Shown here piece after piece: positions 1 through 5,710 of a stretch of 6,939 nucleotides of DNA; within the stretch, counting starts at the first letter, position 1, and each line of letters opens with the position of its first letter. The stretch covers positions 1 through 6,939 of the forward strand of contig DKFS01000041.1 in the NCBI GenBank assembly GCA_002452855.1, written 5' to 3'. A model generated the notes under the pieces. That model had not been told where the DNA came from and ran no database searches. It saw only the letters and a program-made list of their open reading frames with translations. The stretch is from Sulfurospirillum sp. UBA6790 (GTDB lineage Bacteria > Campylobacterota > Campylobacteria > Campylobacterales > Sulfurospirillaceae). Position numbers and translations under genes: made by a program.

Positions 1-197
1 TACAAAGCGCTCTTGCCAAACTTTCCAGTTACAATGCACAACGTACCATGCACGATGCAACGCCAGAGAGTGCTCATATGTTTATTATCAATCCCTTTTC
101 GGGTAAAAATATCTCATTTGCTTCACTTTTTTCAACACATCCTTCAACAGAAGATAGAATTGCAAGGTTGGAAGAGTTAAAATTTGAGATTCGTTAA
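1..197 (+). CDS. htpX: HtpX-type M48 membrane zinc metalloprotease, C-terminal fragment
   Basis: This is the last 64 codons of a gene that begins before the window; the first complete codon is at position 3 and the TAA stop is at 195-197. The visible peptide ends in the typical HtpX tail: a FIINPFSG stretch followed by [15 protein letters not shown], which matches the conserved C-terminal F-S-T-H-P-x-T-E-x-R-I-x-R-L signature of M48B proteases. By family knowledge, HtpX is an inner-membrane zinc endopeptidase with a cytosolic active site. It helps degrade misfolded membrane proteins alongside FtsH. The HExxH zinc motif and the transmembrane segments lie outside the window and were not seen. 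The next gene starts 29 bases after the stop on the same strand with no obvious promoter between, so cotranscription is likely. The family call is firm for so short a fragment because of the tail motif. Confidence 0.85.
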   Translation, partial: QSALAKLSSYNAQRTMHDATPESAHMFIINPFSGKNISFASLFSTHPSTEDRIARLEELKFEIR

Positions 198-214
198 AAC
201 TATTATTGACAGGT

Positions 215-220
215 AAAGGA
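215..220 (+). promoter_or_regulatory. Shine-Dalgarno site that fixes the cupin start at ATG 227
   Basis: AAAGGA lies six bases before the ATG at 227. The same frame could open at a TTG at 206, but that codon has no SD and would put this purine-rich site inside the coding sequence, so the ATG is the better start. Confidence 0.7.
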
Positions 221-226
221 TTTAAA

Positions 227-598
227 ATGAAACGCTCTTTAAAAGAAATTCCAAGTACACCCCTTCAAGCAGGCGAAGGTGCGAGCATGCAAATGCTGAT
301 TGCACCTAGTGTTGAAACGAACTTTGCAATGCGTAAATTTGTCATTCAAAAAGGCGGTCATATGCCACTTCATACCAATACTGTTGAACACGAACAATAT
401 GTCTTGGCAGGTAAAGCGCGTGTGCGTTTGGGAGATGAGAGTTTTATCGCTGAAAAAGACGATGTGTTGTTTATTCCCGCTGGTGTGGCGCATGCGTATC
501 AGGTCATTGGGGATGAGGATTACGAATTTTTATGTTTAGTGCCTAATCAAGATGATACCATCGAGATGGTAAAAACGGGCAATAGTTGTGGCTGTTAG
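227..598 (+). CDS. Small single-domain cupin protein, function unknown
   Basis: This 123-residue protein consists of essentially one cupin beta-barrel. Cupin motif 1 is seen at residues 43-62 (GG, H49, N51, E54-H55-E56, then YVLAG). Motif 2 is seen at 79-92 (DVLFIPAGVAHAY, with H89). The usual HxH of motif 1 reads H49-T-N51, so one expected metal-ligand histidine is an asparagine. H55, E56 and H89 remain as possible ligands. The protein ends in Cys-Gly-Cys. No signal peptide or membrane segment is visible, so it should be cytosolic. Small cupins of this type include sugar-binding, dioxygenase-like and sensory proteins, and nothing here selects among them. The ATG at 227 is preferred because of a good SD. 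The gene follows htpX after 29 bases and overlaps the start of the next gene by 11 bases, suggesting an operon. The fold is confident; the function is not known. Confidence 0.85.
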   Translation: MKRSLKEIPSTPLQAGEGASMQMLIAPSVETNFAMRKFVIQKGGHMPLHTNTVEHEQYVLAGKARVRLGDESFIAEKDDVLFIPAGVAHAYQVIGDEDYEFLCLVPNQDDTIEMVKTGNSCGC

Positions 599-1769
599 AG
601 CGCATCTTCGCCCTATCATCGCAGGAATTTTTGTTGTTTTTTCATGTTTAGGATTGGCTCGTTTTGCGTTTGGTATGATACTTCCTAGCATGCAAGGCGA
701 GCTTTTGATGAATGCTACGGAGGCGGGCATTGTTGGTAGTGCTAACTTCGTAGGGTATTTTATTGGGTTATTTGTAACCTCTTCGTGGTATAAAAAATAC
801 GGTGCAGCAATTCTTATCTCAAGGGCACTGTATACTCAAGCGTTTAGCATGATAGCCATGGCGCTTGTTCCGCATTATCTTCTTGCCGCACTTATTTTTG
901 CAATAACGGGTTTCTTTGGCGCATTAGCCAATATCGCGATTATGACGTACATTGCGCAAGTCGTTCCTGTTTCCATTAAAGGTAAAGCAACGGGATTGGT
1001 GGTGGCAGGCATTGGTTTGGCAATAATTATGAGTGGGTTTGTGGTTCCAAAATTGGAAAATTTAGCGTACCCTGAATGGCGCACTGGATGGATTTTTTTT
1101 GCATTACTCATCATTATCAGCGGTTTTTTTTCGTATAGAACCCTCTCATTATTTCCTATTCATACGTCTTTAACAACGCATCATGATAGCCTGAAATTAA
1201 AAGAAATTTTTACGTCATGGCCTTTTGTAAAAACAGGAATATTATTTAGTATTTTTGGTATGAGCGCCATTATGTATATGACTTTTTTCGTTTTAGCGGC
1301 TGTACGAAAATGGGGTGTGAGCACTGAAATTTCAGGAACATTTTGGTCGATTTTAGGATTTGCCAGTCTTTTTTCAGGACCACTCTTTGGTATGATAAGC
1401 GATAGAATAGGGCGTTATAAAACACTAGGCATACTCTTTTTTTTACAAGCGTGCGCGCATGCACTGATTGCTTCATCGTTGCCTGCTTCGTGTTTATTTA
1501 TTTCCGCAGCTCTTTTTGGACTTTCGACGTGGGCTGTGCCTTCCATTATGGCAACACTCAGTTCAGAACTTTTTGGAGTAGAACACACCGCTCGTATTTT
1601 AAGTTTAGTCACACTTTTCTTTGGTATTGGGCAGATTGTAGGGCCGTTACTTTCGGGTATGATGATTGATATAACAGGCGATTTTAGTGTAAGTTTTATC
1701 ACCTCTTCGGCGATGTTGCTTTTAGGTGTGGTACTTGCTTTAACAAGCCTCAAAAAAGAGGCTTGTTAA
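588..1769 (+). CDS. YbfB/YjiJ-family MFS transporter
   Basis: This 393-residue, very hydrophobic protein has about 12 predicted membrane segments, roughly at residues 9-31, 46-66, 73-95, 97-126, 134-154, 167-185, 212-238, 250-271, 279-293, 299-325, 335-358 and 366-386. The first segment carries GLARFAFGMILPSM, the hallmark of the YbfB/YjiJ branch of the major facilitator superfamily. An MFS loop motif, SDRIGRYK, sits at 271-278 in the second half. Length and topology fit an intact transporter in the inner membrane. Substrates in this branch are mostly unknown, so none is assigned. The only usable start is GTG at 588, because an in-frame TAA lies at 570-572. That start is inside the last codons of the cupin gene, and only a weak CGGG at 576-579 precedes it, so translation is probably coupled to the cupin. 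The 3' end forms one arm of a strong hairpin. Confidence 0.85.
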   Translation: MAVRAHLRPIIAGIFVVFSCLGLARFAFGMILPSMQGELLMNATEAGIVGSANFVGYFIGLFVTSSWYKKYGAAILISRALYTQAFSMIAMALVPHYLLAALIFAITGFFGALANIAIMTYIAQVVPVSIKGKATGLVVAGIGLAIIMSGFVVPKLENLAYPEWRTGWIFFALLIIISGFFSYRTLSLFPIHTSLTTHHDSLKLKEIFTSWPFVKTGILFSIFGMSAIMYMTFFVLAAVRKWGVSTEISGTFWSILGFASLFSGPLFGMISDRIGRYKTLGILFFLQACAHALIASSLPASCLFISAALFGLSTWAVPSIMATLSSELFGVEHTARILSLVTLFFGIGQIVGPLLSGMMIDITGDFSVSFITSSAMLLLGVVLALTSLKKEAC

Positions 1770-1773
1770 GCAA
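1735..1773. terminator. Long hairpin at the MFS/symporter convergent junction, possible bidirectional transcript end
   Basis: A perfect 12-bp inverted repeat (1740-1751 with 1758-1769; core AACAAGCCTC / GAGGCTTGTT) encloses a six-base A loop. Skipping T1739 extends pairing by four more base pairs (1735-1738 with 1770-1773). The right arm contains the MFS stop codon, and the symporter stop follows at 1779-1781. No U-tract follows the stem on either strand, so it is not a textbook intrinsic terminator. Its position between two stops nine bases apart still points to a role in ending or protecting one or both transcripts. Confidence 0.5.
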
Positions 1774-1778
1774 AAAAT

Positions 1779-3023
1779 TTATGCAATCGTTTGAAGTTGG
1801 TCTTTTGCTTTTTCAGGATTCATGTCATCGACAATAACCGCACAAACAGCATCACCTGTAATGTTAAGGGCGGTTCGAATCATGTCAAATACACGGTCCA
1901 ACGCAAATAAAAGAGGCAATCCCTCGATTGGAATTCCCGCCGCTAATAAAACGGCAACGACAAGAAATGAAGGGCCAGGAACACCTGCTTGTCCGACAGC
2001 TCCCAATGTTGCTGTAAAAATAATCGCTAAGTATTCTGTGATACCTAAATGCATGCCATAAATTTGTGCAAAGAAAATCGCAACCAATCCATAATAGATA
2101 GCATTACCGCTCATATTGATGGTAGCACCCAGTGGAAGGACAAACGAACACGTTGTTTTAGAAATTTTAAGGTCCACTTCACATGTTTCCATATTGACAG
2201 GTAACGTTGCCATAGAAGAAGCAGTTGTGAGTGCAACAGTTTGAGGTTTTTTCATGGCTGAGATAAATTTCATCACAGGCATTTTTGAGAAAAATTTGAT
2301 GCACAGTGGATAAAAAACAAAACCAAAAAATAAAATTGTACCGACATAGACAATGAAGAGTTTCATAACAAGGACCAAAGCGTCAAAGCCGAATGTTCCA
2401 ATAGAATCAGCCATTAAACCAAAAACACCTAATGGCGCGAGTTTCATTACAGCTTCAACCATCCAGATTAATGCTTGAATAATGCTCTCCAAACCAGACA
2501 CTAAAGGCGTTTTTCGTGTGTTTGGAAGTTTAGAGAGAGCGATACCAAAAAAGAGACAAAAAACTAAAACTTGTAAAATATTGGCATCGTTGAGTGATTT
2601 GAAAATATTGGTTGGAACCATACCTAAGAGTGTTTCGACGGCGCCAGGAAGTGTTCCTTGTGAAGCATATTCATTCGAAAACATGTGTTTAACACTGCTA
2701 AGATCAAGTCCAACACCCGGTTCAAAAACCGCACCAGCAAAGAGTGAACAAGCAACCGCAGCAGCAGAGGTAATAAGGAAAAAGAGGAGCGTGTAAACAC
2801 CCATTTTACCAGCGGTTGGGCTATCGCCTAAGTTGGCAGCGCCTGACATCATCGAAAAGGCAACCAATGGAATAACAAGCATTTTGATTAAATGAATAAA
2901 GAGATCACCCAGTGGTTTGAAGATTACGGCATTTTCACCCATAACCACACCAGCAATAGCGCCCAATACCATTGCAACGAGAATTTGTAAACCCGTGTTT
3001 CTCATAAAAGAACTTTTGTGCAC
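1779..3023 (-). CDS. Dicarboxylate/amino acid:cation symporter (DAACS, SLC1 family)
   Basis: This 414-residue inner-membrane secondary transporter has the full SLC1/GltPh layout: hydrophobic N-terminal helices, re-entrant loop HP1 with TASSM at 267-271, a helix-7 PLGATINMSG at 297-306, HP2 with AGVPGP at 346-351, and a helix-8 binding motif at 376-391. In helix 8, D376, D380, R383, T384, N387 and D391 line up with GltPh D390, D394, R397, T398, N401 and D405. In the family the arginine contacts the acidic side chain of glutamate or aspartate, or a dicarboxylate, so an anionic substrate driven by sodium or protons is inferred. The normally conserved NMDG of helix 7 reads NMSG. The start is GTG at 3023 with AAAGGG five bases upstream; an in-frame ATG six codons on lacks a good SD. 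It lies downstream of the serine hydrolase gene on the same strand after a 73-base gap that could hold its own promoter. The exact substrate is unresolved. Confidence 0.92.
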   Translation of the reverse strand: MHKSSFMRNTGLQILVAMVLGAIAGVVMGENAVIFKPLGDLFIHLIKMLVIPLVAFSMMSGAANLGDSPTAGKMGVYTLLFFLITSAAAVACSLFAGAVFEPGVGLDLSSVKHMFSNEYASQGTLPGAVETLLGMVPTNIFKSLNDANILQVLVFCLFFGIALSKLPNTRKTPLVSGLESIIQALIWMVEAVMKLAPLGVFGLMADSIGTFGFDALVLVMKLFIVYVGTILFFGFVFYPLCIKFFSKMPVMKFISAMKKPQTVALTTASSMATLPVNMETCEVDLKISKTTCSFVLPLGATINMSGNAIYYGLVAIFFAQIYGMHLGITEYLAIIFTATLGAVGQAGVPGPSFLVVAVLLAAGIPIEGLPLLFALDRVFDMIRTALNITGDAVCAVIVDDMNPEKAKDQLQTIA

Positions 3024-3028
3024 ATTAA

Positions 3029-3034
3029 CCCTTT
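3029..3034 (-). promoter_or_regulatory. Shine-Dalgarno site supporting the GTG start of the symporter
   Basis: On the minus strand AAAGGG ends five bases before the GTG at 3023. The alternative ATG at 3005-3003 is preceded only by a T-rich stretch, so this site decides the start. Confidence 0.6.
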
Positions 3035-3060
3035 GTAGTAAAATTAAAAAAATCTTTAGG

Positions 3061-3066
3061 ATTTTA
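3061..3066 (-). promoter_or_regulatory. Possible -10 box for the symporter gene
   Basis: TAAAAT on the minus strand (five of six matches to TATAAT) sits in A+T-rich DNA about 38 bases before the GTG start. No -35 hexamer is visible at the usual distance. Campylobacterota vegetative promoters often lack one, but such a hexamer is also easy to find by chance in DNA this AT-rich. Readthrough from the upstream hydrolase gene is the alternative. Confidence 0.3.
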
Positions 3067-3096
3067 TCTAATTAAACTGAAAAAAATATGATGTGC

Positions 3097-3639
3097 TTAT
3101 TTGGAAGGTAATGCCAAAAGACTTTGAACATAAACGTAACCGTCTTCCCATGCTCCTAAATCGCTAGCAGTGTTTATATGCCCCAATTTACCCATATCGA
3201 CCAGTTTGCTTCCCCAAGCATGAGAGAGCCTTTGAGAATAAGCAAATGATGCATAAGGGTCGTTGCTACTTGCAAGTAAGATACTAGGAAAATCAAAGTG
3301 CTCCATTGGCGTTGTGTGAAATCCTTCTGCAATGGATGGAAAAATGGGCTCTTCAGGATTAGGTGGTGCTACGATGAGAGCGCCTTTGATAGGTGTATGC
3401 TGTTGTGCCGCCCAATGCGCAACGACAAGACACGCAATACTATGAGCAACCAAAACAACAGGTTTTTCGCAATTTTGCAAAGTAGTCTCAAGTTTAGCTA
3501 CCCACTCTTCTGCGATAGGATGTTCCCAATCGCGTTGTTCGACGCGTAGAAAAGAGGGGTTTGCTTTCTCCCATAATGTTTGCCAATGTGTTTCACCAGA
3601 GCCTTGATAGCCAGGAAGAATGAGTGCTGAAGGGGTCAT
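3097..3639 (-). CDS. RBBP9/YdeN-type alpha/beta serine hydrolase
   Basis: This 180-residue single-domain protein matches the small RBBP9/YdeN hydrolase family (Pfam Ser_hydrolase). The opening LILPGYQGSGETHWQ (residues 6-20) is the family's strand-1 and oxyanion region. The nucleophile elbow is at residues 65-69 with S67. The acid is D127 in SSNDPYA and the base is H154 in GKLGHIN, followed by the usual LGAWEDG (161-167). The catalytic triad is therefore complete. The elbow reads A-H-S-I-A rather than the classic G-x-S-x-G. The protein should be cytosolic, with no signal peptide. Family members cleave small esters or have serine protease-like activity, but native substrates are mostly unknown. 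The start is ATG at 3639, with AAGGA five bases upstream. A perfect TATAAT lies about 25 bases before the start on the minus strand. The gene is divergent from the isochorismatase-like hydrolase. Confidence 0.88.
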   Translation of the reverse strand: MTPSALILPGYQGSGETHWQTLWEKANPSFLRVEQRDWEHPIAEEWVAKLETTLQNCEKPVVLVAHSIACLVVAHWAAQQHTPIKGALIVAPPNPEEPIFPSIAEGFHTTPMEHFDFPSILLASSNDPYASFAYSQRLSHAWGSKLVDMGKLGHINTASDLGAWEDGYVYVQSLLALPSK

Positions 3640-3663
3640 ATAATTCCTTTTTTTTAATTAAGA

Positions 3664-3669
3664 ATTATA
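3664..3669 (-). promoter_or_regulatory. -10 box of the serine hydrolase promoter
   Basis: A perfect TATAAT reads on the minus strand 24 bases upstream of the ATG at 3639. No TTGACA-like -35 is seen 16-18 bases further upstream. It overlaps an opposing -10-like box at 3666-3671. Confidence 0.5.
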
Positions 3670-3671
3670 CT
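3666..3671 (+). promoter_or_regulatory. -10 box of the isochorismatase-like hydrolase promoter
   Basis: TATACT (five of six matches to TATAAT) lies 51 bases before the ATG at 3723, preceded by a T8 run and A/T-rich DNA as is common in Campylobacterota promoters. A transcript would start near 3678 and carry a leader of about 45 bases. It shares four bases with the opposing TATAAT. Confidence 0.4.
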
Positions 3672-3710
3672 CTAGGCTCACTTAAGAGGTCTTAGGTTAT
3701 GATAATCAAA

Positions 3711-3716
3711 AAGGAG
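3711..3716 (+). promoter_or_regulatory. Shine-Dalgarno site that fixes the start at ATG 3723
   Basis: A strong AAGGAG lies six bases before the ATG at 3723. An in-frame ATG at 3699 would place this site inside the gene and has no SD of its own, and the protein family begins close to the later ATG. Confidence 0.8.
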
Positions 3717-3722
3717 AATACC

Positions 3723-4265
3723 ATGAAATTAAACCCGCATTCTACGGCATTACTTCTTGTTGATGTTCAAGAGCGTCTTTTTTACCATATGCATGAATAT
3801 GCAACACTCGAAAAGCGCTTAGGAACACTTCTTCAAGGCTTACAACTGCTTCACATTCCCATTTTTTGCAATCAACAATATACAAAAGGACTGGGTGAAA
3901 CAATACCTTCTCTTCGTGAAATATTAGGCGAGCATCACGTATATGAAAAAAAGACATTTAGTTGTTGTCACAATGAAGCCATTATGAGTGCTTTAAAACA
4001 ACAAGGCATTGAGAATGTCATTTTAGCGGGAATTGAGACGCATATTTGTGTGTTACAAACGGCACTTGATTGTTTAGATGCATCGTTTCAGACAATCGTC
4101 TGCGCTGATGCAACATCTTCTCGAAAAATTAGTGATTATGAAATTGCAAAAACACGTTTCATCCAAGAGGGTATTCGTTTAAGTAGTGTTGAATCTCTGC
4201 TGTTTGAATTGATGCAAAGTGCAGAGCATCCAGCCTTTAAAGCAATCAGTACGTTAGTGAAATAA
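3723..4265 (+). CDS. Isochorismatase-like cysteine hydrolase (ISOC1/2-like)
   Basis: This 180-residue protein belongs to the isochorismatase-like cysteine hydrolase superfamily (Pfam PF00857). The catalytic triad is visible: D14 in ALLLVDVQ, a lysine at 76/77 in EKKTFSC, and C109 in GIETHICVLQTAL. The IETH before the cysteine carries the usual cis-peptide region. SSR at 132-134 and the C-terminal HPAFKAISTLVK resemble ISOC1/ISOC2-type and bacterial YcaC-like members rather than true isochorismatases or PncA nicotinamidases, and no PncA-style metal-binding DxHxxxxxxH motif is seen. The protein is cytosolic, and the substrate is unknown, as for most of this branch. The start at 3723 is preferred over an in-frame ATG at 3699 because of the SD. 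It is read from the divergent promoter region shared with the serine hydrolase and converges on cheR, its stop 23 bases from cheR's. Confidence 0.88.
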   Translation: MKLNPHSTALLLVDVQERLFYHMHEYATLEKRLGTLLQGLQLLHIPIFCNQQYTKGLGETIPSLREILGEHHVYEKKTFSCCHNEAIMSALKQQGIENVILAGIETHICVLQTALDCLDASFQTIVCADATSSRKISDYEIAKTRFIQEGIRLSSVESLLFELMQSAEHPAFKAISTLVK

Positions 4266-4273
4266 TTTTTTAC

Positions 4274-4305
4274 ATGTAAAGAAATCGATTAGGATTTCTT
4301 TACAT
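4274..4305. terminator. Perfect 13-bp hairpin at the hydrolase/cheR convergent junction
   Basis: ATGTAAAGAAATC (4274-4286) pairs perfectly with GATTTCTTTACAT (4293-4305) around a six-base GATTAG loop. The loop and right arm contain the cheR stop codon (4289-4291, minus strand) and its last sense codons. It lies eight bases after the plus-strand gene's stop. Neither strand has a U-tract after the stem; the T6 run at 4266-4271 is on the wrong side for the plus strand and becomes an A-run for the minus strand. A shared transcript end is the likeliest role. Confidence 0.5.
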
Positions 4306-5131
4306 AGTAAGAGAGACGATTTTCCGTAAATTTTGTGAAAAATCGATTTTCGGGAATAATATCAGCATGTCCTAAAAAGAGTTTGCCTTCGGGTTTTAAG
4401 AGTGAAGCAAAGCGCTCAATCGTTTTAAGGCGAAAATCATCGTCAAAATAGATGAGCATATTGCGGGAGAAGATGATATCAAAAGTGCCTAAAGCAAGAA
4501 AGTCATGCTCAAAAATATTGACTTTCTTAAAACTCACCGATGAAAAAAAAGAGGATTTTACACGGTAATGTCTCTCTTCTTGGGTAAAAAATTTATCCTT
4601 GAGCCTTGCTTCGAGCTTGTGCAATGAACGTTCTGAAAAAAGACCTTTTTGTGCTTTTTCAATCGCTTCTGAGTTGATGTCAATTCCTGTAATGCTAAAT
4701 TCTCTTGGCTCTCTACGTCTTTCTTGGAGCATCATCGAAAGCGAATAGACTTCTTCACCAGAAGCACAAGGCGCACACAAAATTTTAACATTGGGGATGG
4801 CGAGCGCAAAACTGATGGCTAATTCAAGTTGCGACTCTTCACGGTAAAAATAGGTTTCATTGACTGTCACTAAATCAATCAAATCTTGACGCAATGTTTT
4901 ATCGTGTTGCAGCAATTCAAAGAGTTTACGAAAACTGTATATCTCTTTGCGTTCACAAAAAAGGCGCAATTTTGTCTCGATGACACTGTTCTTAGCAAAG
5001 AGGTCTACGCCAATTTCGCGTTTAATATAGTGTAAAACATCATTGAGTCCAAAGGTATTGAACTCTTCAGGTTGTTTGATGCTCTGCGTTGTTGCAAGAG
5101 GAGTTTCTTTTTTCTTTTTCCAAAACAACAT
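4289..5131 (-). CDS. cheR: Chemotaxis protein methyltransferase CheR
   Basis: CheR transfers a methyl group from S-adenosylmethionine to glutamates of chemoreceptors in the cytosol. The 280-residue protein has a helical CheR N-domain at about 24-80 and a SAM-methyltransferase domain at about 85-278. Visible family motifs are TVNETYFYRE (79-88), ASGEEVYS (113-120, SAM loop), GIDINSEAI (139-147, with the acidic residue that contacts SAM ribose in this fold), FSRNMLIYFD (211-220) and GKLFLGHADI (239-248). The first residues, MLFWKKKKE, form a basic, apparently disordered leader. An in-frame start ten codons earlier exists, but ATG at 5131 has GGAG seven bases upstream and overlaps the cheB stop by one base (TAATG), so it is preferred. 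Translation is probably coupled to cheB. The pair acts as opposing enzymes in receptor adaptation. Confidence 0.94.
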   Translation of the reverse strand: MLFWKKKKETPLATTQSIKQPEEFNTFGLNDVLHYIKREIGVDLFAKNSVIETKLRLFCERKEIYSFRKLFELLQHDKTLRQDLIDLVTVNETYFYREESQLELAISFALAIPNVKILCAPCASGEEVYSLSMMLQERRREPREFSITGIDINSEAIEKAQKGLFSERSLHKLEARLKDKFFTQEERHYRVKSSFFSSVSFKKVNIFEHDFLALGTFDIIFSRNMLIYFDDDFRLKTIERFASLLKPEGKLFLGHADIIPENRFFTKFTENRLSYYVKKS

Positions 5132-5142
5132 TAGGATTCTCC
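5131..5142 (-). promoter_or_regulatory. cheB/cheR translational coupling site (SD plus TAATG)
   Basis: On the minus strand GGAG at 5142-5139 is followed seven bases later by TAATG, in which the last base of the cheB stop is the first base of the cheR ATG. A ribosome ending on cheB can restart on cheR, which would help keep the two opposing enzymes in a fixed ratio. Confidence 0.65.
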
Positions 5143-5700
5143 AAATTTTTGAATGGCACACACAATTTCATCAAGAGGCATCGAGGTTATATGTGGATTA
5201 ATTTCCACGGCACGTTTAGGCATTCCATAAACTATGGCACTTTTTTCACTTTCTGCAATGCATGTAGCACCATTTTTTTGTAATTCACTGAGTCCATAGG
5301 CTCCATCATGTCCAATACCTGTCAGTAAAACAGCTAAAACATCCATGTTTCCTAAACACTCCAGTGCGGAACAAAACAGCGTATCGATGCTAGGATTGTA
5401 AGGTGTTTGACCTTGTTCTGTCGGTTCTGCTCTTAATGTACGGTGTTCATTTTTGATTTGACAGTGTTGAGGACAGATATAAATGTGCCCTTTTTCCAAG
5501 GTCATTTTTGTATCTAACGCATGAACAGGGAGTAAAAGTTCCGTTTGAAATTGGTTAATAAAGCTAGGAATAAAGGTGCTATTCATATGCTGGGCAATCA
5601 CAATAGCGCTGTTAAAAGAGGGCGTAATAGAAGATAATATTTTTTTGAGGTGACCGGGACCTCCTGTGGAGGCACCGATCAAGACAACTTTGGGCGACAT
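5131..5700 (-). CDS. cheB: CheB-type chemoreceptor methylesterase lacking a receiver domain
   Basis: The whole 189-residue protein is the CheB methylesterase/deamidase domain. It removes methyl groups from receptor glutamates and, in many species, deamidates glutamines. The catalytic triad is S11 in GASTGG (9-14), H38 in AQHM and D132 in TGIGHDGA (127-134), corresponding to S164, H190 and D286 of the E. coli enzyme. The usual N-terminal response-regulator domain and linker are absent: an ATG at 5700 with GGAG four bases upstream immediately precedes the first strand, and only ten bases separate it from the pepA stop. Stand-alone CheB is the known arrangement in Campylobacter and relatives, where adaptation is not switched by CheA phosphorylation of CheB itself. 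It lies in a pepA-cheB-cheR operon; its TAA overlaps the cheR ATG. Confidence 0.93.
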   Translation of the reverse strand: MSPKVVLIGASTGGPGHLKKILSSITPSFNSAIVIAQHMNSTFIPSFINQFQTELLLPVHALDTKMTLEKGHIYICPQHCQIKNEHRTLRAEPTEQGQTPYNPSIDTLFCSALECLGNMDVLAVLLTGIGHDGAYGLSELQKNGATCIAESEKSAIVYGMPKRAVEINPHITSMPLDEIVCAIQKFGES

Positions 5701-5710
5701 AGGGCTCCGA

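Noticed and set aside
1093..1444. Three T8 runs inside the MFS gene (1093-1100, 1124-1131, 1437-1444) as possible phase-variation tracts
   Set aside because: Runs of this length are expected in AT-rich genes for Phe-rich membrane proteins, the frame is intact, and phase variation in Campylobacterota mostly uses longer G/C tracts.
1415..1753. A 112-codon open frame on the minus strand opposite the MFS gene, and similar antisense frames elsewhere
   Set aside because: These lie fully opposite well-supported genes, resemble no family I know, and have no supporting SD or promoter context.
3046..3065. Weak AAAATC/GATTTT inverted repeat followed by T's on the minus strand, upstream of the symporter
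   Set aside because: The six-base stem is almost all A-T and overlaps the candidate -10 box; it is too weak to call a terminator or leader structure.
3648..3655. T8 run upstream of the serine hydrolase, next to its SD
   Set aside because: It is short and fits the A/T-rich DNA usual around promoters in such genomes; nothing shows it is variable.
5131..5161. Longer cheR starting ten codons earlier, inside cheB
   Set aside because: The ATG at 5131 has a well-placed GGAG and a TAATG overlap with cheB, while the extra residues match no CheR feature.
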